From Gloeopeniophorella convolvens (lineage: Eukaryota; Basidiomycota; Agaricomycetes; Russulales), in assembly GCA_022496205.1 (NCBI GenBank), contig WTXD01000009.1, forward strand, positions 496,001 to 560,000: 64,000 bases of DNA, in the 5' to 3' direction. This document shows, piece by piece, positions 1 to 10,377 of this stretch (the first letter of the stretch is position 1; the number at the start of each line of letters is the position of its first letter). The notes below the pieces were generated by a model. The model ran no database searches. It was not told the DNA's origin and saw only the letters and a program-made list of their open reading frames with translations. The translations under genes and the position numbers were made by a program.

Positions 1-383
1 GGAGTGTCACGAAAACTTACCGATGAATATGTAGTTCGTCTCCGGGCAGGTGCCCCCCACTTTGAACAACTCCATCAAGTCGAAGAACTGACCATGGATG
101 TCACCGCAGATCTTGGCGACCAGACCGAAATGGACGCCATCAGCGCGCAGCAAAAGGAGTCATGGCCGCGATGAGCTACCCACAGTGACGGGCGCGTCCA
201 CGACCTGTACATTACTCTCTTCAATGAGGATCTCCCGGGCCTTGATGCACAATCGCTTGACCTGCTCCTCAGATATAGGAGTGCACTGGATTAGCTGCTC
301 AATTTGACTTGCGATTCGATGAGTACGGTGCGGGGGGGGGGGGGGGGTGACTGAAAGATTCACCTGTCGAGGTCGCTGGGCAT
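1..383 (-). CDS. PPH3: Protein phosphatase 4 catalytic subunit, 5' part (runs off left edge)
   Basis: Metallo-phosphatase of the PPP family, which acts with regulatory subunits in DNA-damage signalling and nutrient response. Three exons are visible, 364-383, 184-307 and 21-111, with GT-AG introns; the third ends at a GTAAGT donor at position 20 and the rest lies outside the window. The start MPSDLD, then [26 protein letters not shown] and the first metal-binding motif [10 protein letters not shown], are in the order found in PP4/PP2A enzymes. The spacing and the [11 protein letters not shown] wording favour PP4 over PP2A or Sit4. Intron 1 carries a 16-base C run on the coding strand. Frame is kept across both introns (20 + 124 nt, then 91 nt). 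Seen: motifs and splice sites. Inferred: PP4 rather than a paralogue, since most of the catalytic domain is missing. Confidence 0.85.
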
Positions 384-1019
384 CTCGGTTGTAGATGCTC
401 GAGTTGGCGAGCGTGAGCGGAGCGGGGGCTAATATTGTGTGATGACTAATACTTGCTGACGCTGAAATCCGGCGGCTTTCCTAACTGGGGAAAGCCCACG
501 TAGATCACACCGGTGACACTGCACACACGAGTCGTACTTTTGGGTGAAGCGATCCGGGGTTGTTGTCAGACTCCGTCGAGCGACCGTCGAACCAGGGCGA
601 ACTCTGGCGAACTGCGCACCACTGCGCAATAAACTCTCAACTGTGTAAACATGTCTTTTTAATTTCTTTACACGGGCGGGAAACCGTCGATTAATGCAAA
701 GGGTAATACAGCTACAGTTTCCATGAGGTGGGTGAGTGTGACAGCACGAGAAAAAACCAGTCGGGTGACCAGAGCGGAGTCCCTTTCTATTACCGATCGT
801 ACACCATTCACTGTCGTCAACGCGACTCCTTCGATTAATTGCCACAGGCATAAGGTGGTCTATGTGTCACGGATGGATGCCAGTGGATACGGTTAGCAAA
901 GGCCCATGGAGAGAGAATGCTTGCAACCGGCCATAGATGAAGCAGAACCCCTCGGGTAATGCTCAGATTTCATCTGAGGGTCTACAGCGCTGAGCTGAGT
1001 GTTCCACTGCTACAGCCAA
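384..1019. other. Intergenic region: PP4 upstream region and 3' region of the zinc-finger gene
   Basis: About 640 bases between the PP4 start and the stop of the NRG1-like gene. The open frames here have no recognisable domain or plausible splice context. It should hold the PP4 promoter and 5' UTR and the 3' UTR of the neighbouring gene. I see no repeat or RNA gene. Confidence 0.6.
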
Positions 1020-2500
1020 TTACAGGGCAAAGCCGACTCCGGCATCGTGCGCCGTAGGCATGCCTCTAGCTTCAGAGAGAGCGTTTTGCCAAGACGCGGC
1101 AGAGACGGCGCGTCCGTAGTTGGTCTCGGTAGGGATGAGTTGAGATGTGCGGTAGTGCTCCGTTACTGCAAACCCGCTTTGAAGCTGGGTTCTCTGGACT
1201 TGCGGGGGTAGCGCATATGTCGTGCCGTTCGGTATGGGTATAGATACGTTTTGCTTGTGGTACATCGAGGGTGAGTGCTCCGAGCTATGCTCGGATGACA
1301 TAGAAAGGGATGATACAGGGGATGGTGAATCTGAAAGGGGGATCGGGGATGAGAAGGGATTACTTGACTGGACGATGGCGTGCAAGGGGTGGTCGTGAAA
1401 ATTGCTGAGGTGAGTCCGGGGCTGGGGCTGAACAAGAGGCGCGTCCGCGCGAGTTGACGCGCCGCTTGACCGTGTCGAAGAGACATGATGGGGAGGTGGA
1501 TGGGCTGGAGGTGCATACGTGTCATACATGCCATAAGCTATGGATTGGGTGTCGGCCATCACAACACCACCTGAGGAGTAAACGCGGCGCTGGGGCGGAT
1601 ATTGCTCATGCTCAACGCCAGACAGGTTATCGCGGGGATCACCGTGCGAGGGACCCATTGGGAGGCCGGTGGGAGAGGATATAAACTCGGGAGCCGGAGG
1701 GCAGTCGGCGTCAAAGCTCTGGCAGGGGGAGCCACGTGCATCAAAATAAAGTGAGGAAGTGGTGGCATCGTGACTATCGCGCTTGACGTATTCTGGCGCT
1801 GAAGGATACACATTTGGCGGGGCTGACAAGGGCGGCGGCGATGGTTCTGAAGGGGGGTAGGGGGGCGGCACAAAAGCGAGCTCGAGAGCAGGCGGGGTGG
1901 AAGGAGGGGAGTCTAGGGACTCTTCAGAGGCGGGGGGAGCCTTGGAGCGCTTCCTGATGCCAGACAACACCTGGCTGCGCGCTGAAGCAGAACTACGGCG
2001 CGATCCCGGCGTCAAATGGATACGATAACTACGGATCACGAGTGGTCAGCGCATCCAAGTGAACGGACGGGACATATGATTGGGGGGGGGGGGGGAGGCT
2101 GGGGGAGAGAACTCGATGGAAGAGGAACTCACTGCTGCTGGAGATTATCTTGGCGGGAGCAGCGGGTGTCACACCCAGGAAAAGGGCACCTGTGGTTGCG
2201 CTCGCCGGTATGGATGCGAGCGTGTCTCGACAGATGACCACTGGTGGTGAATGCCTTGGAGCAGATAGGACAGACGTGCTTCTTTTTGCCCGCAGCGCTA
2301 GCAGGCGAGGTAGCCTGTCCTGACGGAGAAGCGTAGGAGGCAGGCGGGGTGTCGCGGCCAACGCATGGCTGACGCTGCGCGAGAGGAAGAGCAGCGGGAG
2401 ACACCGCGCGAAGGCCGGCTGGAGAGGAGTGCGCGGGGATTTGAGGAGGGGGGTAGGGCGAGTATGGGACAGACATGAGTGAGCGCCGGGGGCGAGACAA
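1020..2500 (-). CDS. NRG1-type two-finger C2H2 transcription factor
   Basis: Predicted nuclear DNA-binding regulator of 458 residues in two exons (2133-2500 and 1020-2028). The intron, 2029-2132, interrupts the second finger and the frame is kept (368 + 1009 nt). Finger 1 is C77-x2-C80-x12-H93-x3-H97 with the phrase FTTSGHLSRHARIHTGE. Finger 2 is C105-x4-C110-x12-H123-x3-H127 and contains CSRQDNLQQHYRIHL. The FTTSGHL plus SRQDN pair is the signature of the Nrg1/Nrg2 repressors of yeasts, which act in glucose and stress repression. Flanks are proline/serine-rich and look disordered, as in fungal regulators. The N-terminal ATG at 2500 is the first in frame. The intron holds a 14-base G run on the plus strand (2082-2095). 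Family membership is well supported; the target genes are not known. Confidence 0.82.
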
Positions 2501-3791
2501 GAGATTGAGGAGACGGAGAGGATGTGACGGCGAGAGGGGTGGGGTGGGGAGAGGAGAGGAGGGGTTCGTGGAGGTGCGGTGGGGGATTTAAAGGAGAGGC
2601 ACCGCGCGCAACGGCGAGGAGGAGGAGTGTGTCGGGAGTCGGGAGTCGGGAGGGGATTGGTCTTTGCGGACTCTTGATCTGAGTTTATGAGAGGAGCGCC
2701 GAGCGGCGGGGTCGCTGTGGGCAGCGCTGGCATCTTTTCGTTGAGTTCAGATCGCTTCAAACGGAATCTGAGTGTGATCTGCACCCGGGCATCTGCCCTC
2801 GCCTGCCCTCGCATCATTCGCTTCTCTCCTGCTCATTTAGTTCCGGTCCTCCTCTTAGCTAAGCCTTCCTCCTCCCGCTGCCGCTCCAGGCCGCGCCAGT
2901 CGACAGCGCCTTTGGGACGGCCGTCACAGCCACTCTTGTCGCTTTTCCCCTTTCTCTCACGCCGATCGAGCTGTACGTACTGCACCATCGTCTTTGCACG
3001 CGAAAGAATTCCACGCGCGACTGCCGAGAACCAATATCGATAGTAGATCTTCACTCTTCGTCCCGCTCTCAGGCTGTCCCAAGAAGATCGCGCAGCTGCC
3101 CAGTGCAACCCAACCAGAACACCGTGCCTGAGAACACCAGACTTTGGCTTCGATCCTATTCGATCTCCTTGTCATCTCCACCGCAACGCGTTCCAGCGCG
3201 TGCCCCGGGTCCTGAAGTCACTGTGGCGGAAGATCCTGACTCCCGACACCTCTGAGCAATCCATGATTCGGCCGCGTGTCCACTCGCCGCAAGATATTCA
3301 AGTCTAGCCGACGCGCAATGTGGTGATCACAACGTGCACAACGTGCTCAGAGTCGGCGGCGTGCCGGCTCACCTCACCTCTCTCGGTAACCACGGACAGA
3401 GGTAAAATAAAATAAAAGTTGCTGCTGCCGCAAGCCAGGTCGCGCATGAGTGAGATATGCCCAGATAGTCCTTAAGCTTACGGTCTCGAATAAGCAGACA
3501 ATCGAACAAGCCCTGAGCCCGCTAAAGACCCGATCATCGATGTAGTACTTGACTCGTCGGAGGGTCTTTGACGTCGAACGGTCACGTGGGCGTCTGGTTG
3601 GCTTGATCACGCGGACGAGTCGGTGCTCGTCCATCAGCGATTCCTGGATCCTGCAGCGAGGCAACGCGCTCGTACAAGACGTCATCCGCGCTCAGCTCAC
3701 GCGCGTGCCAACCTTTTTTGTACTTGAATCTGCTCTATTGGACGAAGACACGACCCCGCGACCAATCACTTTCCTGTCTAGTCCAAACCAC
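2501..3791. other. Divergent intergenic region between the zinc-finger and coiled-coil genes
   Basis: About 1.3 kb between two divergent starts, the longest gene-free stretch between confident genes here. It is GC-rich near 2500-2700 and pyrimidine-rich near 2820-3000. Several open frames cross it but none shows a domain. An in-frame upstream extension of the coiled-coil gene exists back to 3549, but its composition is unlike the protein, so I treat it as 5' UTR. Long 5' regions are common for fungal regulators such as the NRG1-like gene. Confidence 0.5.
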
Positions 3792-6182
3792 ATGGTATCT
3801 GCACACTCGGGCTCCACCCCGTCTTCTCCAGAGCCCATCTTCAGCCATGCCACCCGCAGAGAAAGTGGCAGCCACCGACATGTCCACCGTCACTCTTCAG
3901 ATCGTCTCTCCATGACCAAGATCACCAACATGCTCCTTTCCGACGAGCGCGAAGTAAACAAGCTCCGCAAGATGCTCTTGGGTGTAACCGAGCAGCTCAA
4001 ACAGGAGTCCCAGCGAGCTGACGACAACGAGCGCCGCACACGAGAGGCTATCCAGCAGTTCAAGGCCATCAACGAAGCGCGCGTTGCCGCACAGCAGGAC
4101 GCTGCCCGGGCGAACGAAGAGCTCAAGCTGTACAAGATTCAGCTCGACTATGCCCAGAAAGAGATATTCAAGGCTCAAGAACTCTTAGAGTCCATGGAGA
4201 CCCAGCGACGTGATGCCGAGTCGAGTGCCGCCAAGGCCAGGAGCGTAGCGAGGAGACTCAAAGAAGAAAGCCTCGTTGAATACGCAAGAGAGGAAGGGAG
4301 GCGGCTTGGTTTACAAGAAGGTATTGCTCGCGGCCGTAGGCTTGGCTTTGAACACGCTCGCTCGACTCTGGACCAGCAAACTCCCCGCATGGCACCAAGC
4401 GAACACTCCCTTGCGGACGACCCTGATGAAGTCAGGTCTTACCATCGCCATTCCAGTATTTCAGAGCCGCCCTTGGATCCTATCGAAGGTCCCATGCTCA
4501 ATTTCCCCCCGTCACCTCCTGCTGCAGGATCCCCCATTCCAGAGATGTCACCGCGAAGCATCACAACACCAGTGCCCGCACCTGCGCCTCCAGCAGCTAC
4601 CCCACCCCCAGGAGAGTTCCGACCCATACCGGTTAGGAACACTCCGCCACCCCTACACCACCCTGAGAGCGTCATCCCCCAGGATGGCTTCATACCTCAT
4701 GCCGACAACAACTCTACGATCCGTCTACCTCCCCCACATGAGATGGTGCGGCCCATCGCCCCTTCGTCGCCCATCCTCGACCAGCCTCGATCTTTGGATA
4801 CCGAGCCACTCATGGTACCCAATCCTGGCGTCCGTCGCGACTTCGTACCTATGGAACCTGGATCCCCTGGTTCAACGACTATCTCACAATTTGAACTAGT
4901 CAGCGAACCTAATGGCCCCATTTCCCGCCCATCTCGTAGGAACCGAACGAGTCTTACCGCTATCCCAGAGGCTGTTAGCGGCAATAACACGCCGGTCACT
5001 GACCGGGCCAGGAGCATCTCTACAGGACATACGTCGCGACCGGTCTCCTCTGCAAGTGTCCCTTATGTACAGGTTCGTTCTTACGCACGGTCGCGGATTC
5101 AAACTGACGACTACCAGCTTCAGCCACCTTCCACCCCGGGGACGCCAGAGCTCCCCCCGGGGAATGTTCTGGGCCCTGAACCGAACCGTTACGTATATCG
5201 CAGACCTAGCTATGCATCCACCACATCGAGCTCGACAAATGGCGACGAACGGACGCCCTTGGGTTCAATGAGGAGTTTGAATCGCATAGCGAGTTCTCCG
5301 TCAGTCATTGACATCACTATCCAGCCCCCAGTGAGTGTGCACTGTGTGACAGTACTCGAGCGACTCTAATTCCTATCTCAGTCCCGTCCTCAATCACAGA
5401 CGCCACAAGCCACGCCGTTTGCGCCTCATGGAGAGTTGTTGAGTGCCGAATATGTCGCGCATCGACCAGTGATTCCAACCATTTCGATCCCTACACAAGA
5501 CCCGCGTTCCGCTCCGGCGATTCCGGCGCATCCTCACGACGGTTCCGCGGCCAGCCCCGTGGGGGGCGTCGTCCCGCAGGTCATCGCGTTACCAGATGGC
5601 CAGCTCCCTCCAGGGTTCATACCAATGTCTGTGGCCAGCCCATCGAATGCTTCCCAACCCCTTCCTTCCCCTGCCACGCCGACCCCAGCATTCACCATGC
5701 CACCTGCACCCTCAAGCGCCGCACCGCCAAGCCCCAGGTTGTCTACAGTAGATCCTCACGCGCCGTACGTCGTGCCTGTTCCTGACGCGAGCTCTTCCTC
5801 GGGTCGCCGCTCCTTTCGTAAGTCGGTGCGCGTGCCAGGCACGTCCACCTCGACGGACCCCTCCATCGTGGTGCCACCAGCAAGCCTGTTCTCACGGCCC
5901 AACGAGCCAAGCTCGTCCGAGACGGACGAGGACGAGGCGGTGGCGTCGAGCCTCGCGAGCTCCTCGAACGACACTCTGTCCACGCCTCCGCCCTCGCGGA
6001 AGAAGGCAAAGGGCAAGAGCAAGCGGCCGGCGTACGACACAGCGCCTGGGACGTTCGACTACCCGTCGACGCCCCTGATGCGCACGGTCACGCCAGGGGC
6101 GTCGGCGTCGTCGGCGAGCCACACGCGCAGCGGATCCGCGGGGATGACACCTGCTGCGCGGTCGAAGAACCTGCGACGCTGA
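3792..6182 (+). CDS. Coiled-coil and proline-rich protein, function unknown
   Basis: Two exons, 3792-5330 and 5382-6182, joined in phase 0 give about 779 residues. The start at 3792 was preferred to an in-frame ATG at 3549 because the added segment is not like the rest. Residues about 40-200 form a long charged helix/coiled coil beginning MTKITNMLLSDEREVNKLRK. It ends in an arginine/glycine segment, AREEGRRLGLQEGIARGRRL, where EG and GR pairs repeat every few residues. The remainder is proline/serine-rich and low complexity, with acidic and serine-rich patches near the C-terminus and a basic tail. I do not recognise a named family. It resembles basidiomycete scaffold-like proteins with one helical module and a disordered tail. 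Neighbours give no functional hint. Confidence 0.7.
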
Positions 6183-6776
6183 GTGTCGGGCGCTTCATGG
6201 CGCTGTATCGGACGCTGTTATGACCTTTTACGATATGATTGGGAGCTCTGTCACGACATATCCGCTTGGCGCTTTGCGAGTTCACAGCTAATCTGACTAG
6301 AATTGATCTTATCTTGTCTATGTAGTTGCTTCTCCTGTCGTATCATAATATGATATGATGTCTTGTATACATGCGCATCGTACGCGCGATGGGCGCGACC
6401 TGGGCAGCGCAGTGCATTTTACTGAAGCGGGGATTCGCCAAGGGTTGCGCGAGGACCACGGTGCAAACAGCTCTGTAAGTATTAGATGCCTCCATTTCTG
6501 GGACTACTACAGTGTCGCTTTAAGTGTGGTCATGCGCAGTTGATGTTGCTGGCCCCACTTTGCGTCTGACGCCCGGATTTTGACACCACCCACAGGCTGG
6601 CAACATGGACAGGAAGACGCTGTATTGATAAGGCCTCCTGGTCAAACAACTGAACCGTAAAGGGTTGCATATACTACGTAAACAAAGACACAGTACTACA
6701 TGAGGGCATAACGGATGCACGATAGGAAGCCAGATGACAGGAAATACCACATTGAATCAAAGGACGCGAGGACAGA
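6183..6776. other. Convergent 3' intergenic region
   Basis: About 590 bases between the stop of the coiled-coil gene (+) and the stop of NUP98 (-). It is AT-richer than its flanks, as expected for two 3' UTRs and their poly(A) regions. I see no gene, repeat or RNA in it. Confidence 0.6.
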
Positions 6777-9700
6777 CTAGAAGTGGTCAACGGTGAATGT
6801 CCACTTGCCCTCCGTGATGTCGAAGGTTTCAAACGTGGTCTCCTTCATGTTCTTTAAACGCTTCAAGTGCTTGATCGCGGAGGGGTGCTTCTCGTCCTTG
6901 ATCGGCTGGCGGGTCGCCTTGTCGAGCGGCCAGCAACGGAAGAGGGTGATGCGCGCGCGCACGTTGAGTCCGCTGCCTGGCGGTGGCTTGTCAACGTCGT
7001 CACTGTCCGGGTACACACTGCACTCCATCTCGTCGAAGCGGACTTGTTCCCCGAGCAAATCGCTCAGCTTCGTGAGTGTGGTGAGATCGACAGGTTCCAA
7101 GAACTGGATCTCTCCGTAGCCTGCGCGTTTTACCACCAAGCCCTTGACCTCGGCGAGTGCTTCGTAGCCGAGCTTGGAAAGCGTGGAGAGACTCGGCTCA
7201 ACGGAGTAGTCCCCATCCTGAAGGGAGGCGTTGTGATTATCGTCACTGGACTGTGGGTCTCCCGACGCGGCACGCGGAGTCCCACGTCCGTGGGAGGGTC
7301 GTGTGAGGGTCGGGACTACGGAGGGGGGTGGGGTGGCCGCTTCCTTTTCGCGTGCGGCGACTGTGAGGGAAGGATTGAAGGTAGGCTTTTTCGGACTCGG
7401 TGACGCGCTCGAGCGCTTGAGCAGGTCAGCGGCGTCAATCTTTTTGTCGAGCACAAGTTTCTTGAAGCTCGACCTCGATTCAGAGTTGAGGACACTCGAG
7501 CTGAAGCTTTCAGGCCCGGTCTGCCCTTTCCCGGGGCTCGCAGTTACCGATAAGCTGAGTGCGTTAGGCTTCCCAGTTGTCAACGATAGGCTCAGGCCAT
7601 TGTTTAACGAGGTGCTCGTCGTGATGGATGTGTAACCGCGCAGCCTAGTCTGCACAGGTTGATATGCAATCGATCGGGAAACAGGTGGCCTGGCTGAGTC
7701 CAGTAAGTTGACCTTTTTCTTGACGGACGAGTCCAGAGATGGGGAACTCGACGTGGGGAGCATGGAGAAGATGGGAAGGTTCGTCGCAATCGGTTGGGCG
7801 ATAGATGCTTGCAGGCTGCCTTGCGGCCTGTGGCCGGGCCACCAAGGGCAGAAGCGCCGAGTGTACTGCCAAACATAGAGCCCCCGAGAGGCTGCCCGAT
7901 GGATTGGGCCGCGTTAGCGACAGGGGCGGAAGGGCGCCCCCCGAAAAGATTTGTGCTGCTCCCGAACGCATTGTTTGCGGGTTGGGTCGTTGATTGGCCG
8001 AATGAACCGAAAAGGCCCGTCGATTGTTGAGGGGCTGTGGTTGTGTTCGTCTGGCCAAGCGCGTTGTTTCCAAAAATACCACCGCCCGTCGTCGGAGTAG
8101 CGGTTTTGTTCGCGAAAAGACCAAAGGCCGAAGGTTGGCCAGGCTGCTGTTGATTGGCCGGCTGCTGCTGCGTATTGTTGAAAAGTCCACCCCCGCCACC
8201 AGTGTTGCCGAACAATCCACCAGAGGGTTGCTGTGTTGTATTACCAAAAACTACGCGTATCGGTATTCATCAGTGAGCATCCGAGTGACATACCACAAAC
8301 GACTCACCCCCACCTTGCTGGGGTTGCCCAGTTTGGGGCGTACTTGACTGCCCAAATGCTGGCTGGTTCCCAAAGAGACCTGTGGGCCCCTGTTGTCCTG
8401 GAGCGGTTTGTTGCTGCTGCTGGGGTCCAAATAAACCGAAGCCACCGCCTGAAGCAGGCTGTGGCGGGACCGTTTGTCCGAAGACAGGTGGCTTCTGAGC
8501 GGCGTTGTTGGTGCCTTTTCGAATACAACTGAGAAACACCAAGCTCAGTGGTCGAAGATGTCGTACCGAATCCATTTCCCCCAAAAGCACCGCCTGTCTG
8601 TTGACCCTGACCAAACAGGCCGCCAGTCGGAGCAGCTGCTGGCTGAGCTGCGTTACTTTGCCCGAAGAGGCCCGTCGGTCCGGTTGCGTTTGTGTTACTC
8701 CCGAACGCACCGGTGCCAGTTGCGCCTACGGTGCATTAAGGAGAGAGCGAGGACCGAGCGGATAGTGCGCACCAAAGCCACCCAACGGCTTGTTTTGCCC
8801 AAACGCACCACCAGCACCAGCACCAGCACCAGCACCTCCTGCTCCAAACAACCCGCCGCCCTGCTGCTGTTGAGGTTGACCAAAAGATCCAAAGGCGCCT
8901 GTTGTTGGTTGCTGAGCCTGTGGCTGAGAGGCTTGGCCGAAAGTGCCAAATCCACCCGTCGACTGCGGAGTGTTTTGTCCAAATGCGCTGCCGGTGTTTG
9001 CGTTTGCCCCAGTGTTGCCGAAGGATCCGAATGCTGGGTTCGCAGGCTGCTGTTGGGCAGCTTGCCCAAAGAGACCCGTAGTCGCGGGTTGTGATGTGCT
9101 GCCGAATGCCGATTGACCAAAGGCATTCGAACCAGCAGTTTTCCTGTTCTGTTGATAGTCTTGCGTGCGCAGTTCCTAGGGAGGGGTAATTATGATCAGA
9201 TTAGCCTATACTTTGAGGTGTAGATAAAGCTGATCTAGGGGACAAAGCAGGATCCCATGTAGCTGACCTCAAATGAATTACCACGATACTGCGGCATGCA
9301 AGTGATGCTTTGGTACTGAAGGGTCACGCTTGCGTTCGCTGAGTCTTTCTCGGCAAAGGCGCTATAGGTGGGATTTGCCGTGCCAGTTGTCACGGGAGGA
9401 ACACCGTCATAGGGACCCGCGTTTGGATTTGCTATAGACACACAGTGCGGTAAGTTACAGAGGCACAGAAAAATATGGCTTAAACAACGCACCGCTTGTT
9501 GTCCCAAATGCACTTGTGGCAGGCTTGCCACCGAACGCCCCCGACCCAAACGCGCCACCAGTAGTCGCATTGGATTGCCCAAACAGGCCGGTCCCAGATG
9601 AAGCGGGTTGTGGAGTGTTCGTCGAGCCAAATCCCCCACCGCCGCTACCGAAGGCGGACGTCCCTCCTCCAAACGCCCCAAAACCCGTGGCAGGCTTTGT

Positions 9701-10111
9701 AGCACCGAACATGATGGGTTGCTGTTCCCGCCACCGCCAAATGCCCCTGATACACCTGTCAAGCAAGGTCGTCGATAGAAGCGCAGGAAGACGAACCAAA
9801 CGCCGAAGCTCCCGCTGCCGGTGTTGTGCTGGTGTTAGAAGCAAGGTTGCCGAACATGGGGTTGGTCTGCTGCTGTGGTTGGGGGTTCGATCCAAAGGCA
9901 CCACCTGAACCAAATGCTGGGGGATGATCCATGAGAAATGCGAGGTACACTGAGAGGACGCGTTCATACCTCCCCCTCCGGAACCGAACGCGCTTGGTTG
10001 TCCAAAGACAGCCCCTGGTTGTGGTTGCTGCGGTTGCTGCGGTTGCTGCTGCTGCTGCTGGTTTTGAGACGGATTAGCCCATGAGGACTGGATGCCACTG
10101 TTTCCAAACAT
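6777..10111 (-). CDS. NUP98: Nucleoporin Nup98 (GLFG repeats, GLEBS motif, C-terminal APD domain)
   Basis: Mobile FG nucleoporin of the nuclear pore, involved in the permeability barrier and mRNA export. Nine exons are supported: 9970-10111, 9797-9916, 9493-9755, 9268-9431, 8773-9175, 8567-8725, 8308-8514, 7867-8250 and 6777-7819, about 961 residues. GLFG/FG repeats fill most of the length. A GLEBS segment (QYQSITCMPQYRGNSFEELR, then TQDYQQNRK) spans the 9268/9175 junction and is the docking site for Gle2/Rae1. The last exon holds the Nup98 autoproteolytic/peripheral domain, with GYGEIQFLEPVDLT and FETFDITEGKWTF. The protein ends VDHF-stop, exactly at the point where Nup98-Nup96 precursors are cut. 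Exon 9493-9755 does not keep one FG frame throughout; one base is missing or the splicing there is unusual. It is divergent from RPA135. Confidence 0.9.
8806..8836 (-). repeat. Hexamer repeat (GGTGCT)n inside NUP98
   Basis: A short tandem repeat reading GCTGGT/GGTGCT on the coding strand encodes alternating Gly and Ala between FG repeats of Nup98. It stays in frame and probably varies in copy number. Confidence 0.8.
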
Positions 10112-10377
10112 AAGGGAAGAGTGCTGAGGGGCAAGTGCAGCACAAGGAGGTGTTGAAGGTGATAAGTGGGCCGCTTCCGGCGACTGTTTGACTCGCGCGG
10201 ACGCATCCTGCCACATTTAGTCGGAGCCCCAAAACGCGTGCCCTCTTTGGGATGGGAAGGAGCACGTCAATCACGTAAGCATAATTTTCGAGCAAGCTTG
10301 CAGCGGAAAGCTAGATTACAACTGTCCATTCCTATTGGTGGTGTTCACGCCCGCAGCCCCAGGCTACAAAAACGAAC
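10112..10377. promoter_or_regulatory. Shared upstream region of NUP98 and RPA135
   Basis: These 266 bases separate two divergent ATGs and must hold both promoters. I see no clear TATA box. The spacing suits a bidirectional housekeeping promoter. Inferred from layout only. Confidence 0.55.

Noticed and set aside
3549..3791. Upstream in-frame extension of the coiled-coil protein
   Set aside because: The extra 81 residues look like translated 5' UTR; the next ATG starts a stretch with composition like the rest.
10040..10062. CAG/CTG repeat as a possible unstable element
   Set aside because: It is a short polyQ tract in the N-terminal part of Nup98, ordinary for FG nucleoporins.
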